DNA of 64,000 nucleotides from the NCBI GenBank assembly GCA_034421575.1, contig DAOUKG010000073.1, positions 1-64,000 on the forward strand, given 5' to 3'. A program made the translations under genes and the position numbers. This DNA comes from VXLM01 sp034421575. GTDB lineage: Bacteria; Chloroflexota; Dehalococcoidia; Lucifugimonadales; VXLM01. Position 1 is the stretch's first letter, and each line of letters opens with the position of its first letter. The notes beneath the pieces are model-generated. The model saw only the letters and a list, made by a program, of their open reading frames with translations, was not told the DNA's origin and searched no databases. Of the stretch, positions 52,677 to 60,981 are shown piece by piece.

Positions 52677-53831
52677 TCACCACGTCGCAATCGACTCCGG
52701 CAGCGTCTCGTAGATGACCGTGTAGCTGTAGTATCGCTCGCCGTCGATCTCACCCGCCTCCGTTGCCGCGACGACGGCGCAGTCCGGCTCCGCAAAATGC
52801 CTGCAGTCGGTGAACTTGCATCCCCCGGCAGCCTTCTCGATCTCAGGAAAGAAATGCCAGAGCTCAGGCCGGGTGAGCCCGCTGAGTCCCCATTCGCGTA
52901 TGCCCGGCGTGTCAACGACCGTCGTCTCCTCGTCGATACGCAGGAGAGTCGCCCTCGTGGTCGTGTGCCGCCCCTGGTCCCGTCCACGCCAGGTGCTGAT
53001 CTCGCCGACCCGGAGGCCAAGCCCCGGCTTCAGCGTATTGAGCAGCGACGACTTCCCCGTCCCCGAAAGCCCCGACAGCACTGTGCTCTTCCCTGCGAGA
53101 TGCTCCCGAAGCTCGTCCATGCCGTCTCCCGTCGTTGTGGACGTGACGACAACGGCATATCCGAGATCGTGATAGGGCGCGAGGGCCGTCTCGAACTCCT
53201 CGCTGTCCTCGACGAGGTCCCCCTTCGTGACGCAGATGACCGGGTCGAGTTCGTGAACGTCGGCGGTCACCAGGTACCTGTCGACCAGTTCCGGCCAGAA
53301 TGCCGGCTCCCGCCACGACGCGACGATCAGCAGTTGGTCGACGTTGGCCGCGACGATCTGCCGCAGATATCCCTTGAACGATGTGGGCCGCGTCAGGATC
53401 GAGTCCCGTTCCAGGAGTTCCTCGATGGCGAACCCTCCCGCGCCGTCCTCTGCTATGACAACGCGGTCTCCAACCGCCACGGGGTTGACGAAGCCGGTCT
53501 CCTGGTCCTTCAGCGACTCGCGAATTTGGCACTCGGTCGACTCACCGCCAACCTCCACCATGTAGAGGCTGCCGTGTACCGAGGTCACCACGCCCAGCAG
53601 CCCCGAAACGTCATCGTCCGACCGGTACTCCTCTTGCGGAGTGCCAAGCCATGCGCGCTCGCTCTCCTGGACGACCTGCCTCCGCCGCTCCCGCTCAGCG
53701 GGTGATGCCACACGCTCCCGCCGGTCGTACGACAGGTCGTCCCAGTCGCCGCCCGCGTCACGCCACGACTGCTTTCTCCTCGGCTTCCTCGTTTTGGGGG
53801 CTCGAACGACCCGCTTCTTCCTTGGACTCAC
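52677..53831 (-). CDS. rsgA: Small ribosomal subunit biogenesis GTPase RsgA
   Basis: 384 residues from the GTG at 53831 (SPRKKRVVRAPKTRK), which has GGAAGG just upstream. It is a circularly permuted GTPase acting late in 30S assembly: G4 (TKGD) near 185 precedes G1 (GLSGTGKSS) near 240, and DTPGIREWG is G3. A zinc finger GGCKFTDCRHFAEPDC follows. The N-terminus is a basic/coiled extension of about 70 residues before the OB-fold, longer than in E. coli. Confidence 0.95.
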   Translation of the reverse strand: MSPRKKRVVRAPKTRKPRRKQSWRDAGGDWDDLSYDRRERVASPAERERRRQVVQESERAWLGTPQEEYRSDDDVSGLLGVVTSVHGSLYMVEVGGESTECQIRESLKDQETGFVNPVAVGDRVVIAEDGAGGFAIEELLERDSILTRPTSFKGYLRQIVAANVDQLLIVASWREPAFWPELVDRYLVTADVHELDPVICVTKGDLVEDSEEFETALAPYHDLGYAVVVTSTTTGDGMDELREHLAGKSTVLSGLSGTGKSSLLNTLKPGLGLRVGEISTWRGRDQGRHTTTRATLLRIDEETTVVDTPGIREWGLSGLTRPELWHFFPEIEKAAGGCKFTDCRHFAEPDCAVVAATEAGEIDGERYYSYTVIYETLPESIATW

Positions 53832-53912
53832 ATTACCTTCCGGCTTGATGATGGCCGTATTATGTGCGTTAATCGAACCAAGACGCAACGGTAGCCCCTA
53901 TAGGGAAGAGCC

Positions 53913-55007
53913 ATGAAAATCGTAGACCTGCGAAGCGACACCAAGACCCTGCCGAGCGCGGAAATGCGCGTGGCGATTGCCGAGTCCGAGCTTGGCGACG
54001 CCGACGAGGGAGAGGACCCCACCGTCAACCGGCTCGAGGCAATGGCCGCCGAGAGACTCGGCAAGGAGGACGCTGTCCTCGTGACCAGCGGCACGCAGGG
54101 TAATATGGTCGCGATCCTCTCGCAGTGCGTACGTGGCGACTCGGTTATCGTAGGCCGCAACACCCATATCAACCTTGGTGAGGCGGGAGGCCTCTCGGCC
54201 CTGGCCGGTGTGACTATGCACCCGCTCGAAAACACCCCCGATGGTGGACTCGATCCCGATGAGGTGCGCGCGTCGATTAACCAAGACAGTCGCGACTACG
54301 CGAAGACCGGCATGGTCTCGCTCGAAAACACCCAGAACCTGCTCGGCGGCCTCGTCCTCGACAGGGAGGATATTGAACGAATAGCCGGCGTCACGCACGA
54401 GCATGACCTCCCGTTCCACGTCGACGGTGCACGACTGTTCAACGCCGCCGTCAGTCTCGGCGTGCCGGCCAGCGACCTCGTGGAAGCTGCCGACACGGTC
54501 ACCTTCTGCCTCTCAAAGGGTCTTGGCGCCCCCGTCGGCTCCGTCCTGTGCGGGAGCCGAGAGACCATCGAGGAGGCCCGACGCTGGGTGAAATACCTCG
54601 GTGGAAGCATGAGACAGGCCGGAATCATCGCCGCAGCCGGAGTTTACGCGCTCGAAAACATGGTCGACCGCCTGGCCGAAGATCATGACAACGCGCAACG
54701 CCTGGCCAAGGGACTGGCAGCGATTCCGGGCCTCAGGATTGACCCCGAACGGGTCCAGTCAAATATCCTGTTCTGCCACGTCGATCAGGCCCACTCCGCA
54801 GAACTAGCGTCATTGATCGACGCCGAGGGCATAAAGTTCTACGATATCGGCCCCGAGCTGGGCTGGCGATTCGTCACCGGCTACGGCGTAACGTCCTCCG
54901 ACATTGACCACGCCCTCGATGTCATCGACTCCGTCGTCCGCGACTACCACCGCCACTCCAACGGCCACACTCCACCGGTTAGGCCGCCTTCCAGCAGACG
55001 GCTCTAG
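53913..55007 (+). CDS. ltaE: Low-specificity L-threonine aldolase-type beta-eliminating lyase
   Basis: 364 residues, a PLP enzyme that splits threonine or allo-threonine to glycine and acetaldehyde. LRSDTKTLPSAEMRVAIAES begins the fold, VTSGTQGNMVAILS near 62 and HVDGARLFNAAVSLG near 170 (PLP Asp) follow, and CLSKGLGAPVGS near 200 contains the Schiff-base Lys. Divergent from rsgA with only about 80 bp, so promoters overlap. A related lyase of unknown substrate is also possible. Confidence 0.9.
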   Translation: MKIVDLRSDTKTLPSAEMRVAIAESELGDADEGEDPTVNRLEAMAAERLGKEDAVLVTSGTQGNMVAILSQCVRGDSVIVGRNTHINLGEAGGLSALAGVTMHPLENTPDGGLDPDEVRASINQDSRDYAKTGMVSLENTQNLLGGLVLDREDIERIAGVTHEHDLPFHVDGARLFNAAVSLGVPASDLVEAADTVTFCLSKGLGAPVGSVLCGSRETIEEARRWVKYLGGSMRQAGIIAAAGVYALENMVDRLAEDHDNAQRLAKGLAAIPGLRIDPERVQSNILFCHVDQAHSAELASLIDAEGIKFYDIGPELGWRFVTGYGVTSSDIDHALDVIDSVVRDYHRHSNGHTPPVRPPSSRRL

Positions 55008-55322
55008 GCAAGGTTCGCGGTAGGGGCAACCCTTGTGGTTGCCCTTCTTCTGCGTCAACACTTTTTCATTGTTGGTGGTGTCGGTGGCAGCCGACACGAA
55101 CGATTACTACGAAACACGAACAACGTAATCGTCATTCCCGCGAAAGAACGTCACCCCGTACTCCGATGCGGGGCCGGAATCCAGTCCGCGGCTTTCGCCA
55201 TCAGCCCCCTCTCCCGTTCGCGGGAGAGGGTTGGGGTGAGGGTGATGCCACACAGTGCAGAAATACAGTGAGCGGATTCCCGCAATTATGCATGAGTTTG
55301 TCCAAGGACAATACCCACCCGC

Positions 55323-55435
55323 GTAACTACTCAGACTTCGTGAGAGTGCGTAACGCACACAGTCATCGTCATACCCGCGAAGGCGGGTAACCACAGGGGT
55401 GGGGGGTGTTCATCTCATCAACTCTGAACAGTTAC
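55323..55435. mobile_element. MITE-like element, copy 6 (113 bp) with target duplication
   Basis: Ends GTAACTACTCAG and CTGAACAGTTAC, length 113 bp, central hairpin ACCCGCGAAGGCGGGT. The flanks CCACCCGC (55315-55322) and CCACCCAC (55436-55443) differ at one base, an 8-bp target duplication. Confidence 0.85.
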
Positions 55436-55525
55436 CCACCCACTCCCCGATTTGACAAACAAGAACTAATGTACCATACTGCTCACAAGCGGCTGCCCGC
55501 CGTCCAATCTTACGAAAACGAGGTA

Positions 55526-55566
55526 ATGGCACAGAATGGCGCGTAATGGCACACTTTTGCAAAAGT
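55526..55566. repeat. ATG-triplet array 1 followed by palindrome
   Basis: ATGGCACAGA, ATGGCGCGTA and ATGGCACACT begin at 55526, 55536 and 55546, an exact 10-bp period. The perfect palindrome ACTTTTGCAAAAGT (55553-55566) overlaps the end and leads into TTTT. Similar arrays lie at 55658 and 63942. Confidence 0.75.
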
Positions 55567-55657
55567 TTTTCGGATTTAGGACGGCTCTCGCGCTTCCCCA
55601 TCTGTCCCCTTCCGCAATCGCTCAGAGAAGCCGTGCAACTTTACCATAACGAGAAAA

Positions 55658-55687
55658 ATGCAACAAAATGCAACACCATGCAACAAA
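55658..55687. repeat. ATG-triplet array 2
   Basis: ATGCAACAAA, ATGCAACACC and ATGCAACAAA begin at 55658, 55668 and 55678, again at 10-bp period. A loosely symmetric AAATTTTCAAAA follows. It is 132 bp from array 1. Confidence 0.75.
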
Positions 55688-55913
55688 TTTTCAAAAAATC
55701 CTCGGCTAGACGGGTCTTCACCTCCCCCAGCATCCCCACATCACCCTGTCATTCAGAACGCAGCGCAGCGAAAGAGAGGAATCTAAAGTCCTCACCATCC
55801 AAATCAGAGCCCAACGGAGGAAACTACGTAACAACGACACAACCACATACGTTCCCTCCGCGGTCTCAGCGCCCTCTGCGGTGAGAAAGCGGTTTCCAGG
55901 AAATATACTGCCG

Positions 55914-56960
55914 CTATGACCCCAAATCGCCCACCCCGTACTTGGTCGCCGTGGCCTGCAGCCTCGCCCACGTCGACTCCTCCACCTCGATGCCGTGTTC
56001 CCACCCGTGCAAGGACCTCAGGTGCTCGAGCTCGCCGGGATAATACACCTCATCGAACCCCTTGGCCGTGGGCGTGCTCTTTAGATACTGGGCGAACTCC
56101 GTCACTTCCTGCTTGAACGTTTCCAGCGAACGGAACGCCTCGACGTTGAAAGCCGCCATGAAGCAGCCGTCATTGTGCCTCCCCGTCGGGTCCACTCCGA
56201 ATCCCAGGCCCGTCAGCAGCCCGGAGAATATCTCCACTATGGCCGACAGCCCGTATCCCTTGTGACCCTCCGTTCCGCCAAGCGGCAGAATCGTTCCCCC
56301 ATTGCTGTAGTCGTGAGGGTCGGTCGTCGCGTTGCCGTTCTTGTCGAGAATCCACCCCTCCGGTATCTCCTTGCCGCGCGCGATTGCCAGGCTGATCTTC
56401 CCCGCCGCGACCGCGCTCGTCGCCATGTCGATGAACAAAGGACCTTCAAGGTTGCTCGGCATCGCAAAGCAGATCGGATTGGTGCCCAGCCGCGCCTCGC
56501 GTCCTCCGAACGGCACCACCCCCTTCGCCGTCCTCCCGGAGTCTGCCGTCATCATGCCGATCATCCCCGCCTTCGCCGCCATGATAGGGTAGGCCGCCAC
56601 CCGACCCACGTGCCCCTGCCGGTACACCGTCGCCGCCGCAACACCGCCTGCTGCCGCCTTTTCGATAATCTTCTCCATGACGAATTTTGACACGTGATAC
56701 CCGAAGCCCCAGTTCCCGTCGACGACCATCGTCGTCGCCGTCTCACGCACCACGTCCATCGGCGCGCCGCAAACGATGTGCCCAACCTCGATGCGCTCGA
56801 TGTACGACGGTATCTGGATGATCCCGTGAGAATCGTGGCCCGCAAGGTTGGCCCCGATTACTCCCTCGGCGACCGAGGCGGCCTCATCCTTCGTCGCGCC
56901 CGCACCCACGAGCAGGTCGCGCGTGATCTCTTCTAAACGTTCGGCTGATACGGTTGGCAT
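55914..56960 (-). CDS. Ldh-family (malate/L-lactate/ureidoglycolate) NAD(P)-dependent dehydrogenase
   Basis: 348 residues. NLAGHDSHGIIQIPSYIERI with its conserved HDSHG, then TVYRQGHVGRVAAYP and FGGREARLGTNPICFAMP (in part), are typical of the MDH2/Ldh fold, which is distinct from the classical Rossmann LDHs. GHKGYGLSAIVEIFSGLLTG carries the NAD-contacting part. The enzyme oxidises a 2-hydroxy acid or reduces a 2-keto acid. It follows the two methyltransferases with a 14-bp gap. Substrate unknown. Confidence 0.88.
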   Translation of the reverse strand: MPTVSAERLEEITRDLLVGAGATKDEAASVAEGVIGANLAGHDSHGIIQIPSYIERIEVGHIVCGAPMDVVRETATTMVVDGNWGFGYHVSKFVMEKIIEKAAAGGVAAATVYRQGHVGRVAAYPIMAAKAGMIGMMTADSGRTAKGVVPFGGREARLGTNPICFAMPSNLEGPLFIDMATSAVAAGKISLAIARGKEIPEGWILDKNGNATTDPHDYSNGGTILPLGGTEGHKGYGLSAIVEIFSGLLTGLGFGVDPTGRHNDGCFMAAFNVEAFRSLETFKQEVTEFAQYLKSTPTAKGFDEVYYPGELEHLRSLHGWEHGIEVEESTWARLQATATKYGVGDLGS

Positions 56961-56974
56961 GTTGTCGGTTACTC

Positions 56975-57727
56975 CTATCCTGTTGGTTTCTTCAGTACGT
57001 AGATTATGAAATTCGGCACACGAGCTTCATCGTCGAATTCCGGATGTTCTGCCAGTTGCTCTTCGGTAGGAATCGGCTCATGCAGCGCTTCCAGCACGAA
57101 GCCCGCATCGAGAAATGCGGAAACGTAGCTGGACACTGCCCTGTGCATATAGATGAACGACCTGCCCAACCATGGGAATGGAAATTCACGCGGACCTTCC
57201 TCAGTGTAGTTGTCCAACGGATGGAACAGCTTCCCGGAAGAGTCACGGATCCACCCGACAAAGTTGATGCTCGCTGTCCGCATAGGATGGAGGTTGCAGA
57301 CCACGAACCTCCCGCCGGGCCGAAGTACCCGGAACGCCTCCCGAATCGACTTCCTATAGTCGTACAGGTCCACGAGCACTATGTACGACACCGCCAATTC
57401 GAAGCTGTCGTCACATATTCCTTCAAGGTCTTGTGCATCGCCGACGAGATACCTTTCCTTGTTGCTCCCCAGTACCCTCGCGTGCTCGATCAGCGCCTCA
57501 GTCAGATCGACGCCCGTCATCACGGCCCCTCGCTCGGACAACATACGGCAGAACCGGCCCTCACCGCAGCCGATGTCGATTACCTTCTTCCCGGAAACGT
57601 CCCCCAGCGCATCCAGCATCCTCGAGTCGAGCATACCCACGCGGGCGACCTGGTCCGTCTCGATCCAGTTCTGCGCCGCCTTCGCCCACTGGCCGCGAAG
57701 CCGTCTTTCGAGTTCCTCGCCGCTCAT
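56975..57727 (-). CDS. Class I SAM methyltransferase (copy 2)
   Basis: 250 residues. The SAM-binding loop KKVIDIGCGEGRFCRMLSERG near residue 48 and GVDLTEALIEHARVLG follow the class I pattern, and FRVLRPGGRFVVCNLHPMRT near 140 is motif post-II/III. It is highly similar along its full length to the gene at 57781 and ends IYVLKKPTG where that one ends IYVLKKPTD. The ATG at 57727 gives MSGEELERRLRGQW; a TTG at 57742 is possible. The target (small molecule or lipid) is unknown. Confidence 0.88.
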   Translation of the reverse strand: MSGEELERRLRGQWAKAAQNWIETDQVARVGMLDSRMLDALGDVSGKKVIDIGCGEGRFCRMLSERGAVMTGVDLTEALIEHARVLGSNKERYLVGDAQDLEGICDDSFELAVSYIVLVDLYDYRKSIREAFRVLRPGGRFVVCNLHPMRTASINFVGWIRDSSGKLFHPLDNYTEEGPREFPFPWLGRSFIYMHRAVSSYVSAFLDAGFVLEALHEPIPTEEQLAEHPEFDDEARVPNFIIYVLKKPTG

Positions 57728-57780
57728 TTGGCGGCTGCGCAAATCGCAGGGTTAGGGCTAATTGTCATACAGCTAAGCTC

Positions 57781-58518
57781 CTAATCCGTTGGTTTCTTCA
57801 GCACATAGATTATGAAGTTTGGCACGCGAAGTTCATCCTTAAAATTAGGGTGTTCTCCCAGCTGCTCGTCGGATGGGACCGGCTCATGCAGCCCTTCGAG
57901 CGCGAAGCCCGCGTCGAGGAAGGCCGAGACGTGGCTGGACAGCGTTCTGTGCATGTTGATGATCGAAGTGCCTAACCACGGGAATTCACGCGGACCCTCC
58001 TCCGTGTAGTTGTCCAGCGGATAGAACAGCTTGCGGGAAGAGTCACGGATCCAGCCAGCCGGACTGATCGTTGCGCTCCGCATCGGATGGACGTTGCACA
58101 CGACGAATCGGCCTCCGGGCCGGAGAATTCGGTACGCCTCTCGGATGGATTGGCGATAGTCGAGTAGAGAGACGAGCACGATGTACGACACCGCCAGATC
58201 AAGGGTATCGTCACGCACGCCTTCAAGGTTCTCCGCATCTCCGACGAGATACGTTTCCTTGTCGCTCCCCAGTTCCCGCGCCCGCTCGATCAACGCCTTT
58301 GTCAGGTCGACGCCGGTCACCACCGCGCCCAGGTCGGAGAGCATCCGGCAGAATCGGCCCTCACCGCAGCCGATGTCGATGACCTTCTTGCCGGACACGT
58401 CTCCAAGCGCGCCCAGCATCCACGAATCGAGCATACCCGTGCGGTGGACATGGTCCCTCTCGATCCAGTCCTGAGCCGCCTCCGTCCACTGGGTGCGCAG
58501 CCGATTCTCTAGTTCCAT
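57781..58518 (-). CDS. Class I SAM methyltransferase (copy 1)
   Basis: 245 residues, paralogue of the gene at 56975. KKVIDIGCGEGRFCRMLSDLG and GVDLTKALIERARELG are the SAM motifs, with YRILRPGGRFVVCNVHPMRS downstream. GGAGA precedes the ATG at 58518. The two genes and the Ldh-type gene after them form a probable three-gene operon. The tandem duplication may give different substrates or successive methyl transfers. Confidence 0.88.
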   Translation of the reverse strand: MELENRLRTQWTEAAQDWIERDHVHRTGMLDSWMLGALGDVSGKKVIDIGCGEGRFCRMLSDLGAVVTGVDLTKALIERARELGSDKETYLVGDAENLEGVRDDTLDLAVSYIVLVSLLDYRQSIREAYRILRPGGRFVVCNVHPMRSATISPAGWIRDSSRKLFYPLDNYTEEGPREFPWLGTSIINMHRTLSSHVSAFLDAGFALEGLHEPVPSDEQLGEHPNFKDELRVPNFIIYVLKKPTD

Positions 58519-58617
58519 GGGTCTCCATTACGCTTGCATAAGGCACGGCATCGACGATAAAACGTAACCTGAACATTATACGGCCCCGATAGGGTCGGCG
58601 ACAGGAGGTCATGCCTC

Positions 58618-58992
58618 GTGAGCGAGCGCGAAATCGAGATCACCGCAGGTCAGGTAACGGTCAGCGCCGTGTTGAACGACACCGACACGGCTTCCAAGAT
58701 ATGGGATGTCCTGCCCATCGAGGCGTCCGCAAGCACATGGGGTGACGAGATATACTTCGGCATTCCCGTCTCTGCCGCTGAAGAAGATGCCCAGGAGGTC
58801 GTCGAGCTCGGAGACCTCGGATACTGGCCTCCCGGCAGTGCCTTCTGCATGTTCTTTGGACCCACCCCCATGAGCCGCGGCGACGAAATACGTCCCGCCA
58901 GCCCCGTCACTGTCATCGGACGAATGCACGGCGACCCTACCGTGCTCAAGAGTGTGGGATCCGGCGCGCCCGTCCTGATAGAGCGAGTTTGA
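58618..58992 (+). CDS. Cyclophilin-like fold protein (TM1367-like family)
   Basis: 124 residues. KIWDVLPIEASASTWGDEIYFGIPV near residue 28 and DLGYWPPGSAFCMFFGPTPMSRGDEIRPASPV (in parts) match the cyclophilin-like family, which has the fold without proven prolyl isomerase activity. No signal peptide. The GTG at 58618 follows AGGAGG; the nearby ATG at 58611 is in another frame. It is divergent from the methyltransferase operon. Function unknown. Confidence 0.8.
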   Translation: MSEREIEITAGQVTVSAVLNDTDTASKIWDVLPIEASASTWGDEIYFGIPVSAAEEDAQEVVELGDLGYWPPGSAFCMFFGPTPMSRGDEIRPASPVTVIGRMHGDPTVLKSVGSGAPVLIERV

Positions 58993-59056
58993 CGCAAGCG
59001 ACCCCATCCCTCACCATTAAGATGGAGGATGAAGCAGGTAGACAAGAGTCCAAAGA

Positions 59057-59128
59057 CCGTCATTTCCGAGAAAAGAGACCTTTGCGTACCCCCCTCTCCC
59101 GTTCGCGGGAGAGGGTTGGGGTGAGGGC
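59057..59128. repeat. Nested hairpin repeat before tenA
   Basis: GTCATTTCCGAGAAAAGAGA, then ACCTTTGCGTACCCCCCTCT and CCCGTTCGCGGGAGAGGG. The same two parts occur together at 49700-49768 (CCTTTGCGTAACCCCCTCTC), so they travel as a unit. It is followed by AGGGCAAAATTAACC and then tenA. Confidence 0.6.
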
Positions 59129-59163
59129 AAAATTAACCGGCAATCCAATAGAGAAAACCTCAA

Positions 59164-59835
59164 GTGACAAGATTCAGCGACATACTCCGCGACCGCGCCT
59201 CAGAGATCTGGGAACGGGAGCACAACCACCCCTTCGTTGTGGAGTTGGGGCAGGGCACTCTCCTATTGGAAAAATTCCAGTGGTACATGAAGCAGGACTA
59301 CCTGTTCCTGATCGAGTTCTCCCGCGTCATCGCGCTAGCCGTCGCAAAGGCCGAAACGCTGGAAGACATGGGCTGGTTCGCTCGACTTCTCCACGAGACC
59401 CTCAACACGGAGATGTCGCTCCACGTCAGTTTCTGCGAAGACTTCGGCATATCGGAGAGTGATCTTCTGTCAACTCGTCTCTCGCCAACCACTCGCGCAT
59501 ACACAGACCACATGCTCTCAAACGCCCACTCCGGCGCGATTGCGGAAATCGCCGCGACGCTCCTCCCGTGCTCATGGGGATACGCCGAAATCGGTCAGGC
59601 GCTAGAGGCCCGCGGCAAGCCGACACACCAACCGCTCTACTGCCGGTGGATCGAGATGTACAGCTCGACGGAATTCGGAGAACTGGCCGTATGGCTCCGT
59701 TCCTTCATCGATCGTACGGCCGAGCGACTCTCGCAATCGCAACGTGATCGTCTCGTCGCGATCTTTGTCACGAACAGCAAGTACGAGTACCTGTTCTGGG
59801 ATGCGGCATACCGGATGGAGGAGTGGCCTGTGTGA
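59164..59835 (+). CDS. tenA: TenA/thiaminase II family protein
   Basis: 223 residues. TenA hydrolyses aminopyrimidines for thiamine salvage. LLPCSWGYAEIGQALEARG near residue 133 includes the catalytic Cys and Tyr, HNHPFVVELGQGTLLLEKFQWYMKQDY (in parts) near 20 is the conserved start, and FVTNSKYEYLFWDAAYRMEEW ends the protein with its conserved Tyr/Glu. The GTG at 59164 is used, with a weak ribosome site. No thiamine genes or TPP riboswitch adjoin, so the precise substrate is uncertain. Confidence 0.9.
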   Translation: MTRFSDILRDRASEIWEREHNHPFVVELGQGTLLLEKFQWYMKQDYLFLIEFSRVIALAVAKAETLEDMGWFARLLHETLNTEMSLHVSFCEDFGISESDLLSTRLSPTTRAYTDHMLSNAHSGAIAEIAATLLPCSWGYAEIGQALEARGKPTHQPLYCRWIEMYSSTEFGELAVWLRSFIDRTAERLSQSQRDRLVAIFVTNSKYEYLFWDAAYRMEEWPV

Positions 59836-60050
59836 GTATGGCATCGGAACGAATGGCGTTTTTCGCCTTGACGAAAGATACAGTACGAATACCGTCGCAG
59901 AATGTCGCAAGATTGCTGAGTACGTACGTTTCCGCATGATATCAGAACGTTTGCTCCCAGCATTCTGTCTGTGATGAGGATAAGACGTAGGTGTGAATTG
60001 TCGAATTCGTGCTCCAAACCATAATCTTCGTAAAGAATCCCGCAACCGCC

Positions 60051-60080
60051 TTGACAACGAAATTCGTAACGGAGTATCAT
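60051..60080 (+). promoter_or_regulatory. Strong promoter of the first small zinc-ribbon gene
   Basis: TTGACA (60051-60056) and TATCAT (60075-60080) are 18 bp apart, upstream of the ATG at 60143. Confidence 0.65.
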
Positions 60081-60142
60081 GCGGTTCCAAGATAGTAAGT
60101 AAATTCCGTAACCTCAAACTCAGGGAGAGGGAGGTGACTCAA

Positions 60143-60340
60143 ATGGTTTCATTCAAGGCATGCCCCAGGTGCAGCGGGGACGTAGTAACGAAGATGGATA
60201 TGTACGGGCGGTTCAACGAGTGCCTCCAGTGCGGGCACGCCGTCGATCTCCCGACACAGCGAGCCGTGTTCAATTGGACCAAGGGCCGGCTTAAGCCCGG
60301 ACGCCCTCGCAAGGACGCCGCTCAGAGAGATGCTGCATAG
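60143..60340 (+). CDS. Small zinc-ribbon protein
   Basis: 65 residues. Two CxxC pairs, CPRC near residue 7 and CLQC near 26, form a zinc ribbon, and the tail GRLKPGRPRKDAAQR is basic and contains an AT-hook-like GRP core. It could bind DNA or RNA. The ATG at 60143 has GGGAGGTGA and the open frame further upstream is leader. It has its own promoter and terminator, so it is expressed alone. Not matched to a named family. Confidence 0.75.
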   Translation: MVSFKACPRCSGDVVTKMDMYGRFNECLQCGHAVDLPTQRAVFNWTKGRLKPGRPRKDAAQRDAA

Positions 60341-60370
60341 TTAAACGTCCAAGACAACTGACCAAGACGA

Positions 60371-60404
60371 AACAGCACCCGGGCGACTACAGGGTGCTGT
60401 TTTC
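60371..60404 (+). terminator. Terminator of the zinc-ribbon gene
   Basis: Stem AACAGCACCC / GGGTGCTGTT with a loop of about 11 bases, followed by TTTT. Confidence 0.85.
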
Positions 60405-60427
60405 ACGTCAGGCGAAAGTCTCTCGGA

Positions 60428-60532
60428 GTAACTTTCATGAGAGCGTTCAACGCACACAGCCACTGTCATACCCGCGAAGGCGGGTATCCACAAGGGTAGG
60501 GGTGTTCGGTCTCATCAACTCTGAACAAATAC
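60428..60532. mobile_element. MITE-like element, copy 7 (105 bp) with 9-bp target duplication
   Basis: Ends GTAACTTTCATG (slightly deleted) and CTGAACAAATAC. The 9-bp direct repeat TCTCTCGGA lies at 60419-60427 and 60533-60541, an exact target duplication. The right flank is only seven bases before the -35 of the next gene (60549). Confidence 0.85.
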
Positions 60533-60548
60533 TCTCTCGGACAAGTTG

Positions 60549-60577
60549 TTGACAGGCGCTCTTGTCTCATGTACATT
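60549..60577 (+). promoter_or_regulatory. Strong promoter of the second small gene
   Basis: TTGACA (60549-60554) and TACATT (60572-60577) are exactly 17 bp apart. It lies immediately beyond a repeat element. Confidence 0.7.
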
Positions 60578-60631
60578 AATTCCGGCATGATAATTCATGT
60601 CGTATTGTTCACCCTTAGGAGGTAACAGGAA

Positions 60632-60904
60632 ATGGAAACGTCGGTACTGGATCCGCAGGTCGTCTCAGGTGTGGCCGTTGCAGACATGCCGCCCTGCAGC
60701 CATCAGTGGATGATCGACTCGCCCAATGGACCGCAGAGCAGGGGCGAATGCCGACTCTGTGGGGCTGAGCGGTACTTCCAGAACTACATCGAAGGCTCAA
60801 GCTGGGGCTACAACGTCACCCTCGACCAGCTTCGCGGCGACAACAACCGGCTGCCGGTGGAGACGCCTTCAAGGTCCAAGACGAGCCTGGCCGAGGAGCT
60901 CTAG
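60632..60904 (+). CDS. Small Cys-rich hypothetical protein (zinc-ribbon-like)
   Basis: 90 residues. PPCSHQWMIDSPNGPQSRGECRLCGAERYFQNY (in parts) has a CxH and a CxxC that could hold one zinc ion. The remainder is polar (VTLDQLRGDNNRLP) and the tail probably unstructured. The ATG has AGGAGG. A strong promoter and a terminator make it a single-gene unit. Small proteins of this pattern occur in Chloroflexota-like genomes; no function is claimed. Confidence 0.75.
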   Translation: METSVLDPQVVSGVAVADMPPCSHQWMIDSPNGPQSRGECRLCGAERYFQNYIEGSSWGYNVTLDQLRGDNNRLPVETPSRSKTSLAEEL

Positions 60905-60927
60905 ACCACCAAGTCGAATAAAAGTGG

Positions 60928-60959
60928 ACTCCGCGGTCGTCAACCGGTCGCGGAGTTTT
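60928..60959 (+). terminator. Terminator of the second small gene
   Basis: Stem ACTCCGCG / CGCGGAGT with 13-base loop, followed by TTTT. Confidence 0.85.
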
Positions 60960-60981
60960 CCTTTTCCCTCATTCCATAAGG

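Larger units (their letters stand above)
55008..55913. repeat. Gene-free 0.9-kb repeat island
   Basis: Contains, in order: a GGGGCAACCCTTGTGGTTGCCC hairpin (55023-55044), an inserted hairpin repeat with AAGAACGTCACCCCGTAC (55144-55175), a CCCCCTCTCCCGTTCGCGGG hairpin (55206-55225), a MITE-like copy (55323-55435), two 10-bp-period triplet arrays (55526-55566 and 55658-55687), and a GTCATTC-type repeat at about 55745-55800. No coding sequence found. Confidence 0.7.

Noticed and set aside
52623..53705. Long open frame antisense to rsgA
   Set aside because: Arg/Pro-rich translation without family features, entirely over the conserved rsgA reading frame.
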